Assembly: GCA_008501565.1 (NCBI GenBank)
Contig: QQUL01000094.1
Coordinates: 1 to 9,615 of the forward strand
Source of the DNA: Armatimonadota bacterium
GTDB lineage: Bacteria > Actinomycetota > Acidimicrobiia > Spongiisociales > UBA5794
DNA: 9,615 bases
Direction: 5' to 3'
The notes under the pieces are model-generated. The model was not told the DNA's origin, did not search any database, and saw only the letters and a program-made list of their open reading frames with translations. Within the stretch, counting starts at the first letter, position 1, and every line of letters starts with the position of its first letter. The position numbers were made by a program, and so were the translations under genes. Shown piece after piece: positions 1-5,503 of the stretch.

Positions 1-398
1 AACAATTCCCGCCTGAGGTCCCGAACAGCGAGCCTTCCAAAAGGGATTTCGACCACAGTGACGCCTTCTGCCAGATACCCGTCAGGGAGCGGGCCAGCAG
101 AAGAGTCGTAGATTACGAACCCATTGGAACCAACCCTGTGGCCGCCAACCTCGATTGCTTCCGTATCGAGCGCGACAAACACATCGATGTTGTCATTCAT
201 ACCGGTTCGCGGCTCAATCGATCCCCTCAGCAGCGCCGCTGCGTGGCCGCCCTTGATCCGGGAGGCGACGTTACGAGTCGAGTACAGGTGAAGTCCACGC
301 CGTGCAAGGGCGTTTCCAAGAAGTGAAATCACCGTGAGCGACCCATCCCCACCTTGGCCCGCAACCATCACGTTGATATCAGAGAGTTCTTTCGTCAC
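1..398 (-). CDS. 2-oxoacid:ferredoxin oxidoreductase, gamma domain (partial; cut by left edge)
   Basis: Only the first 132 codons are present. From the GTG at 398 the product reads VTKELSDINVMVAGQGGDGS and continues through RIKGGHAAALLRGS (residues 47-60). A Gly-rich GQGGDG turn at 14-19 followed about 30 residues later by an IKGGHA segment is the signature of the gamma domain of pyruvate/2-oxoglutarate/indolepyruvate:ferredoxin oxidoreductases, which oxidise a 2-oxoacid plus CoA and reduce ferredoxin. The IKGGHA form resembles the gamma domain fused to the N-terminus of KorA-type alpha subunits, so the gene may run on well past the edge; this is an inference. The GTG start is supported by AAGGA at 405-409 with six bases of spacing and by a GTGA overlap with the stop of the gene upstream, which implies translational coupling. 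An in-frame ATG lies ten codons later. The specific 2-oxoacid cannot be told from this fragment. Confidence 0.85.
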   Translation of the reverse strand, partial: MTKELSDINVMVAGQGGDGSLTVISLLGNALARRGLHLYSTRNVASRIKGGHAAALLRGSIEPRTGMNDNIDVFVALDTEAIEVGGHRVGSNGFVIYDSSAGPLPDGYLAEGVTVVEIPFGRLAVRDLRREL

Positions 399-1828
399 GA
401 TGGGTCCTTGTCGGTTTGTGCTGGAGCACCCGGTCCTGTCGTGTAGAACGTCTTCGGGTTGAGCCAACCGAGAGCCTCACGTTGCGCGAGGTCTGGCATC
501 TGTGCCGGCAGCGGGCGGTTCTTCTTCTTGTTTGCTGCAAGACGCTCAAACAAGAACATACCTCGCGGCTCAGTTTCAAGTGGTTGGATCTCGACCCAGC
601 CCGCATCGATCGCGCCTTGTAATGCTCGGTGTCCCGCCTCGGTTCGAACCAACGTGAGCGTCCAATTGTCCAACCCGATACCGCCCGCTGAGATATCAGC
701 ATTCTCGGCACCGTAATCAAGGCAATACAGACACGCTGGCCGGGCAAAATCCTGATACCGCTTCAACGAAGCAGTACGAACCTCCCCATTGTCAAGTCGG
801 ACAACGACCTTGCCCTTGATATTGATGTTCTCAATACGAATCGGTGCAACATCGATCATCTCTCCGAGCTTCTCGATGCTCTCGTGTGTGAAAGCCTCCG
901 AACAAAGCAGACCGATGACGAGGCTGATGTTGTCGCGATACCACGCTGCCGTCGAAAGAGAGATACTCGAATTCTGCTGAAGGCGTACCCCATCGACCTG
1001 ACACGGCACACCAACCACTGCAATCGGAGCGACCCCTCTCCGCATCGCCTCACGCAACGCCAACGTGTTCGGCGAATACGTGTAGCGAGATCCAGCAGCA
1101 CCAAGAACCTCTTCACGAGTCGTCGCAAGCAAAGGACGACCGATCTGTGTCTGATCAGGCTCGACATCACCAAGAACTACCCCCTTGAGGTCACCCTCCT
1201 CAAGCCCATGGAGCAACAATGCCGACACGAGCCCACCGTCTTGGGCATTCGCCACCAACTCAGGATCCGTCGAACGGGCATAGACCCCGTACCCATACGA
1301 ACCGAATCCTTGATCTTCCGCAGCCGGGGACAGCTGATGGAGCATTGTGGGCAAATCGTTGTCGACCGGCCGCAACACCGGGCACGCCTCGACACACAAC
1401 ACACACAAGACACAGGCCGATGTTCTCGTGTCCTGAGGCTTCTCATCGACATAATCGAAAACATCAACAGGACAGATCGCGACGCAAGCAGCACACCCAA
1501 TACATTTGCCCGACTCCACAACCTCATCCATGAGGAAGTCAACAGCCCGAAAACCGCCCCTGTTCAGCTCCCGACGCCACGCATACGCCCACTCATTGGG
1601 ATCCGAACCCTGGTCCCTCAAAGAACGATATAGCTCACCAACCCGCAGCGTCTTGGAATCGACAGAGTGCTTCGAACCCTCGACCGATAAACCTTGCGTC
1701 GACCCTCTCTCGACACGAGACGAAGACTGAGACAAATCAGACGCCACGGTTCGATCTTTCGTTTCCGTATCCGCTCCAGTGTCGTCGCATCTCAAATCGC
1801 CCCTTGTGGTCTTGCTCGCTGGCACCAT
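395..1828 (-). CDS. FrhB-type iron-sulfur flavoprotein with two N-terminal [4Fe-4S] ferredoxin motifs
   Basis: From the ATG at 1828 the product has 477 residues. Two complete CxxCxxCxxxCP motifs (C109/C112/C115/C119 and C139/C142/C145/C149) form a bacterial ferredoxin domain. The rest matches the F420 hydrogenase/dehydrogenase beta subunit family: YGYGVYARS, a DGGLVSALL segment, VGVPCQVDG, and a C-terminal CLYCLDYGAENADISAGG that normally carries a further cluster. FrhB-family proteins bind FAD and pass electrons between Fe-S centres and F420 or other acceptors. The next gene is a ferredoxin-reducing 2-oxoacid oxidoreductase (GTGA overlap), so ferredoxin is the likely partner. As I recall, the ferredoxin-dependent 6-hydroxynicotinate reductase of Eubacterium barkeri has a similar length and build, which makes ring reduction an alternative to F420 reduction; unverified. 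The start is uncertain. A TTG at 1855 lies inside the palindromic operator, and if the promoter at 1827-1855 is real the ATG at 1828 precedes the transcription start. A TTG at 1795 behind AAGGGG is an alternative. The first roughly 60 residues are low-complexity and polar. Confidence 0.88.
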   Translation of the reverse strand: MVPASKTTRGDLRCDDTGADTETKDRTVASDLSQSSSRVERGSTQGLSVEGSKHSVDSKTLRVGELYRSLRDQGSDPNEWAYAWRRELNRGGFRAVDFLMDEVVESGKCIGCAACVAICPVDVFDYVDEKPQDTRTSACVLCVLCVEACPVLRPVDNDLPTMLHQLSPAAEDQGFGSYGYGVYARSTDPELVANAQDGGLVSALLLHGLEEGDLKGVVLGDVEPDQTQIGRPLLATTREEVLGAAGSRYTYSPNTLALREAMRRGVAPIAVVGVPCQVDGVRLQQNSSISLSTAAWYRDNISLVIGLLCSEAFTHESIEKLGEMIDVAPIRIENINIKGKVVVRLDNGEVRTASLKRYQDFARPACLYCLDYGAENADISAGGIGLDNWTLTLVRTEAGHRALQGAIDAGWVEIQPLETEPRGMFLFERLAANKKKNRPLPAQMPDLAQREALGWLNPKTFYTTGPGAPAQTDKDPS

Positions 1829-1855
1829 CGTACCGTGATTGTCAACAGTTGACAA
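1827..1855 (-). promoter_or_regulatory. Candidate promoter of the leftward ferredoxin/FrhB operon
   Basis: Read on the minus strand, TTGTCA (1855 to 1850) and TACGAT (1832 to 1827) are separated by 17 bases and resemble -35 and TANNNT -10 elements. The -35 is embedded in the operator. Transcription would begin near 1820, which would place the true start codon of the FrhB-type gene downstream of its ATG at 1828. This promoter is less certain than the one on the plus strand. Confidence 0.4.
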
Positions 1856-1858
1856 TCA
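1836..1858. promoter_or_regulatory. Perfect 23-bp inverted-repeat operator in the divergent intergenic region
   Basis: The 11-base arms TGATTGTCAAC (1836-1846) and GTTGACAATCA (1848-1858) are exact reverse complements about a single central A at 1847. The site lies between two divergent gene groups and contains or overlaps candidate -35 elements on both strands, which is the expected place for a dimeric repressor. GntR-type and similar winged-helix dimers bind sites of this size, but the family cannot be named from the DNA alone. No regulator gene is in the window. A related site occurs at 9344-9366. Confidence 0.85.
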
Positions 1859-1877
1859 TCGAATTAGGCTCTACCGT
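1849..1877 (+). promoter_or_regulatory. Candidate promoter of the rightward catabolic operon
   Basis: A consensus -35 TTGACA at 1849-1854 lies in the right arm of the operator. After a 17-base spacer comes TACCGT at 1872-1877, which fits the actinobacterial TANNNT -10 pattern. Transcription would begin near 1884, leaving a leader of about two dozen bases before the TTG at 1908 and its Shine-Dalgarno sequence. Protein bound at 1836-1858 would cover the -35. This is prediction by eye only. Confidence 0.6.
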
Positions 1878-1907
1878 GGCAGTACTTGATTCATGGGAGG
1901 GATTGTT

Positions 1908-2933
1908 TTGCAACTTGGGGTAAACCTCAACAATCGGGAGCCGCTGATAGCCCCAGGCTATGGACTTTCGGAACTGCTTGACCTGGCCGAGGTGGTCGAA
2001 GGATCGGGCTTTGACTCAGCCTGGGTAGGCGACAGTCTATTCTCCAAACCCCGGTTGGAGGCGATGACGCTGCTGGCTGCGTTGTCCCAACGTACCGAGC
2101 GCGTGGCACTCGGAACGTCATGTTTGGTCACATCGACGCGTAATCCATTGTATTTGGCGCTTGAGTGGGCGACTCTTGATCGTCTTTCCGGTGGCCGGAC
2201 GATCTTGGGGGCCTGTATGGGGAATCCCGAGCAGGGTGTCCGGCGTGAGTTCGCAGCCTTGGGTTTGCCGTTTGGCAAGCGTGCGGGCGTGTTTGAGGAG
2301 GGTCTTCAGGTGCTGCGGGATCTGTGGACGACCGGAACGACATCGTTTACAGGGGACCATTTCGACTACGACGCGGTGTCGTTCTATTCGGGTACCGAGA
2401 TGGAGCCTTTTGGTCCGCTCCAGCAGCCGCCACCGATCTGGGTGGTGTCGAATATCCGGCTGGTGGGGGACTTGGATGACGAAACGGCTGCCAAGCGTCT
2501 TGAGCGGAGCTGTCGGCGAATCGTTGAGTTGGGTACCGGGTGGATGACGTGTTGTCGGGCCCGGTATCCAAATGAGGTGCGCGAGCAAATCAACGCGCTG
2601 GGCAAGGCGGCCGATCGGGCGGGCAAGCGCTTGGACGACTACACGGTCTCGTATCAGGTGACTCTCAACCTTGCAGATTCCGCCACCAAGGCGGAGTCCG
2701 CGATTGGAGCGTACATCTCCCAGTACTACCCGGAGCTTTCTCAAACGGTCGATCTTGGCAACTGGGGTCCCGTAGGGACACCTGATGACATCATTACATG
2801 GTTTCGCGAATTCTCCAGCGCTGGTGTCGACCATTTCATCGTCCGGTTCGGTGATCTTGACCAGTTCGGACAGATTGATAAGTTCACGAAGTATGTTCTA
2901 CCGGCGCTACGAGAGATTGAGGAGACAACCTGA
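1908..2933 (+). CDS. LLM-class (luciferase-like) flavin/F420-dependent oxidoreductase
   Basis: This is a 341-residue TIM-barrel flavoenzyme of the bacterial luciferase/F420-reductase superfamily, at the usual family length. Numbered from the TTG start, the family signs are LGVNLNN at the first strand, GFDSAWVGDSL at 34-44, RVALGTSCLVTSTRNP at about 65-80 and TLDRLSGGRTILGACMG at 89-105, with a C-terminal GTPDDIITWFREFSSAGVDHFIVRF segment. Members use FMNH2 with oxygen or F420; which one applies here cannot be told, although the divergent FrhB-type gene makes F420 attractive. I chose the TTG at 1908 because GGGAGG (1895-1900) lies seven bases before it; an in-frame ATG at 1893 would add five residues but has no visible Shine-Dalgarno sequence. 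It is the first gene of the operon and its TGA overlaps the next ATG by one base. A relative, RutA, opens a pyrimidine ring, so ring attack is a conceivable role. Confidence 0.92.
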   Translation: MQLGVNLNNREPLIAPGYGLSELLDLAEVVEGSGFDSAWVGDSLFSKPRLEAMTLLAALSQRTERVALGTSCLVTSTRNPLYLALEWATLDRLSGGRTILGACMGNPEQGVRREFAALGLPFGKRAGVFEEGLQVLRDLWTTGTTSFTGDHFDYDAVSFYSGTEMEPFGPLQQPPPIWVVSNIRLVGDLDDETAAKRLERSCRRIVELGTGWMTCCRARYPNEVREQINALGKAADRAGKRLDDYTVSYQVTLNLADSATKAESAIGAYISQYYPELSQTVDLGNWGPVGTPDDIITWFREFSSAGVDHFIVRFGDLDQFGQIDKFTKYVLPALREIEETT

Positions 2934-3952
2934 TGAATGCTGAAGAGCCACGCACCGAAGCGCAGATGCGCGCATCTGCAGAATTGATTGTTGACACCTG
3001 CTTCCAGGTCCAAGAGGGGGAGGTCATCACGATTCTGACCGATAAGCGGCGCAAGGAAGAAGCTGAGATGGTGGCGACCGTCGCAGCCGAACGGGGGGCT
3101 TGGCCCGTTGTGATGGATAACGACACCCAGGTTCAGCGCGCCATGCAGGATACGCATTTCCCGATGGCGCCACCAAACAACCTCCATACAGCCATTGTCA
3201 CTGCCGATACGACGATCATCATGACGAATCTTGAATGGGCGAACCGCTTTGCCCATGTCAGTGCCGTGAAGGAGACATGTGCAGCCAATAATCGTATTGG
3301 GTCGGTTGAGGAGGGGTTCGGCCGGTGGCCAATTTCTGTGGATGACATCGAACAGACGATCGGAAATGCCCAAGCAGCGATTGAGCGTCTTGCGGGAGCG
3401 ACGATCTTGCATGTGACGTCGCCGGGCGGTACCGATGTGAGGGTGAATGTTGAACGGCGTCCTGCTCTTGAGGTTGTTCCGATCAAGAAGAAGGGGGCGA
3501 TGATGGGACCCGTTCCACTTTGGGGTGAGGTGGCATATGCGGCTGTTGAGAACTTCACCGAAGGTCGCATTGTTATCGACGGAAACATGTTGGGGATTGG
3601 CGTTCCACACAATGTCGAGACACCAATCGTCTGGCATATCGAGAACGGGGTCTATCGGGCCATTGAAGGTGGTGCCGAGGCAACTCGGCTGCGAGACACA
3701 GTAAGAGACGTTCCTGGAGCAGATGTAGTTGGTGAGTTCGCCTTCGGGACGAGTGATTTCGCCCCGCTCGGGTCCCCATCGGAGAAGGGTCGAAAGGGCA
3801 CGGTCCATTTCGCCCTCGGCGACAACCAGAATTGCTATCCGGGGGGACAGAACACGAGCCGCCTCCATCTTGACGGGGTCATGCACAATGCCACGATTCA
3901 GATCGAAGCAACTGGTGAGTACATCATTAAGGAAGGCGAGTGGCAGGTGTGA
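2933..3952 (+). CDS. NicX-like / aminopeptidase M29-like metalloenzyme
   Basis: The 339-residue product resembles the family that contains M29 aminopeptidases (AmpS, aminopeptidase T) and NicX, the 2,5-dihydroxypyridine 5,6-dioxygenase. Recognisable parts are an N-terminal SAELIVDTCFQVQEGEVITI segment, SPGGTDVRVNV in the middle, GEFAFGTSDFAPLG with E268, HFALGDN with H292, and NTSRLHLDGVM with H312 and D314. The H-x-D pair is a metal-ligand pair in both M29 peptidases and NicX; assigning E268 and H292 as further ligands is tentative. The length is nearer to NicX (about 350) than to M29 peptidases (about 410). Together with the molybdenum hydroxylase this favours a catabolic metalloenzyme, perhaps a ring-opening dioxygenase, over a peptidase, but the reaction is unproven. 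The start is well supported: GAGGAG lies eight bases before an ATG that overlaps the previous stop as TGATG. Automatic annotation may label it leucyl aminopeptidase. Confidence 0.8.
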   Translation: MNAEEPRTEAQMRASAELIVDTCFQVQEGEVITILTDKRRKEEAEMVATVAAERGAWPVVMDNDTQVQRAMQDTHFPMAPPNNLHTAIVTADTTIIMTNLEWANRFAHVSAVKETCAANNRIGSVEEGFGRWPISVDDIEQTIGNAQAAIERLAGATILHVTSPGGTDVRVNVERRPALEVVPIKKKGAMMGPVPLWGEVAYAAVENFTEGRIVIDGNMLGIGVPHNVETPIVWHIENGVYRAIEGGAEATRLRDTVRDVPGADVVGEFAFGTSDFAPLGSPSEKGRKGTVHFALGDNQNCYPGGQNTSRLHLDGVMHNATIQIEATGEYIIKEGEWQV

Positions 3953-4317
3953 CTGGGGTCAGAGTCATCGGAGAACGTGACGTTAACGCGGTGGATCTGC
4001 CTGGAGGCAGCTGGAGCCGCATACTCGTGAGCGAAGCCACAGCGGTTAACCCAGCCTTGACTATGGGACGATCCCTCTTCACGGCGGGAACGGTGACCGA
4101 TTCCATGTGCCATGAAGCAGACGAGGTTGCTCTCGTTATTGATGGTGCTGGCTTTCTCCTGCTTGATGGTGGCAGGGTGGATCTCATTGCTGGCCAAGCA
4201 TGTCATATCCCGGCCGGAGTGTGGCACGCCGTTGGCACTGATGAAACAGACATGGCCATGGTGTTTGGTTTCTCATCTCCTAGTTACCCACCGACCGAAT
4301 TCCGTCCCATCCCATGA
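3940..4317 (+). CDS. Small single-domain cupin protein
   Basis: This 125-residue product is one conserved beta-barrel cupin. Motif 1 is CHEADEVALVIDG (H58, E62, G69) and motif 2 is AGQACHIPAGVWHAVG with PAGVWH ending in H96. Three of the four usual metal ligands are therefore present, while the first histidine of the HxH pair is replaced (M56). It may bind metal with three ligands or with help from C57, or serve as a sugar/acid isomerase or a small-molecule binding protein; the sequence does not decide. The GTG at 3940 is preceded by AAGGAAGG and gives a 13-base overlap with the upstream gene. A GTG at 3949 would make a GTGA overlap and shorten the protein by three residues. It overlaps the next gene by ATGA, so it belongs to the operon and probably acts on a pathway intermediate. 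Confidence 0.85.
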   Translation: MAGVTGVRVIGERDVNAVDLPGGSWSRILVSEATAVNPALTMGRSLFTAGTVTDSMCHEADEVALVIDGAGFLLLDGGRVDLIAGQACHIPAGVWHAVGTDETDMAMVFGFSSPSYPPTEFRPIP

Positions 4318-5039
4318 CTGGCCTTATAGGAACAGCGAATGCAAGCGACGCGATGTGTCGCCGTCAGGTTGCCGCAGCCGCGCGAACAATCTCCCGGTAC
4401 GGGCATGAGGATCTCACCCTCGGCCACGTCAGCGTCCGCAGCGCTACCGGCGATTCGATGTGGATCAAGAGGAAGGGTGTAGCCCTGAGTGAGGTCACGG
4501 TCGACGACGTGATCGCCGCCGACCTCGGCGACGAGCCGCCTCGCGGGGACTTGATGCACTACGAGGCAATCATGCACCACGAGGCATACCGTCGACGCGG
4601 TGACATCAATGCTGTCATTCACACCCATCCGTGGTACGCGACCGCCTTCGGTGCAAGCGATGCCGAGTTTCAAATGTTGTCCCACGATGGTGTGCTGTTC
4701 AAGGACGGGATCGGCCGATACAGCGATTCGTCCGGGCTGATCACGACGGGACCCGACGCCGAACGAGTTGTCAATGCGCTTGGATCAAAGCGAGTGACGA
4801 TGTTGCGTCATCACGGAGTGCTGATCGTTGGCGAAGATATTCGTTGGGCCGTGCTCGCCGCAATCACGCTGGAGCGGTCCATTCGGCTCCAATGGATGGC
4901 TTCCGGACTCGGCGAGATCAATCCGATCGCCCCGGGTGACGTAGAGGATCTCTACCTGGAAAAGTATCGTGAACGGTTCCTTGCGGAGTATTGGGACGCA
5001 TGGTTGAGGGACCTCGAAGCGACCGGATTCACCTCGTGA
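4314..5039 (+). CDS. Class II aldolase/adducin-family protein
   Basis: The 241-residue product has the class II aldolase fold typified by L-fuculose-1-phosphate aldolase and related decarboxylases. The Zn-binding signature HTHP is at 103-106 (H103, H105), and the third ligand is probably H167 in HHG (166-168). The catalytic acid position is E84 in HYEAIMH. An N-terminal RTISRYGHEDLTLGHVSVR and IKRKGVALSEVTVDDVIAADL are also typical. All expected catalytic residues are present, so an active Zn-dependent retro-aldol or decarboxylation reaction on a late intermediate is likely; the substrate is unknown. Translation starts at an ATG inside ATGA overlapping the cupin stop. Its own TGA overlaps the GTG of the Fe-S subunit gene, so it is co-translated with both neighbours. 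Confidence 0.92.
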   Translation: MTGLIGTANASDAMCRRQVAAAARTISRYGHEDLTLGHVSVRSATGDSMWIKRKGVALSEVTVDDVIAADLGDEPPRGDLMHYEAIMHHEAYRRRGDINAVIHTHPWYATAFGASDAEFQMLSHDGVLFKDGIGRYSDSSGLITTGPDAERVVNALGSKRVTMLRHHGVLIVGEDIRWAVLAAITLERSIRLQWMASGLGEINPIAPGDVEDLYLEKYRERFLAEYWDAWLRDLEATGFTS

Positions 5040-5503
5040 AGCTACGATGTGAACTCAACGGTGGTCAGGTGGAGGAAGAGATCCCGGACCACGAACTCCT
5101 CATCGATTTTCTTCGAGAGCGTCTTGGACTCACTGGCACGAAGATGTCATGCGAAGTGCAGGTATGCGGCGCATGCACCGTCCTTGTAGACGGAAATCCA
5201 GTTTCGTCATGCTGCATGCTTGCTGCGGATGTCGATGGACATAGTGTCTTGACCATTGAGGGCCTTCGGGACCTTCCCGAATATGTCACCCTCGAAAGAG
5301 CGTTTCTTAATCACGCGGCCACTCAGTGCGGGTTTTGCACCCCGGGGTTCATGCTCACCTCCGCGGCTCTGATGGCATCTGGGGCACCGCGGACGCGCCG
5401 TGAAAGGAGCGAGGCGCTGTCCGGTAATCTCTGCCGTTGCACTGGTTATTCGGTCATTCTAGACGCAGTAGAAGAAGCTGTTGGTGCTTATGACGAGAAT
5501 TGA
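5036..5503 (+). CDS. Molybdenum hydroxylase small subunit, 2x[2Fe-2S] (CoxS/XdhC-type fold)
   Basis: The 155-residue product is the iron-sulfur subunit of a xanthine dehydrogenase/CO dehydrogenase-family enzyme. A plant-type [2Fe-2S] domain has C39, C44, C47 and C59 (CEVQVCGACTVLVDG). The helical second cluster domain has C98 and C101 in QCGFCTPGF plus C133 and C135 in NLCRCTGY. All eight ligands are intact. It carries electrons from the molybdopterin centre to the FAD subunit. The GTG start at 5036 overlaps the aldolase stop as GTGA and places the native MKLRCELNG at the N-terminus; an upstream in-frame TTG at 4991 would add a tail unlike the family. The Shine-Dalgarno sequence is weak, consistent with translational coupling. 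The gene overlaps the molybdopterin-subunit gene by 14 bases. Confidence 0.96.
   Translation: MKLRCELNGGQVEEEIPDHELLIDFLRERLGLTGTKMSCEVQVCGACTVLVDGNPVSSCCMLAADVDGHSVLTIEGLRDLPEYVTLERAFLNHAATQCGFCTPGFMLTSAALMASGAPRTRRERSEALSGNLCRCTGYSVILDAVEEAVGAYDEN

Noticed and set aside
884..1633. 249-codon open frame on the plus strand
   Set aside because: It lies wholly antisense to the FrhB-type gene, has no recognisable domain or ribosome binding site, and has Arg/Thr/His-rich shadow composition.
2118..2834. 238-codon open frame on the minus strand
   Set aside because: It is antisense to the LLM oxidoreductase and shows no family signature.
2741..3886. 381-codon open frame on the minus strand
   Set aside because: It is antisense to the NicX-like gene and the end of the LLM gene, both with clear family motifs; it shows no domain and is an effect of codon bias.
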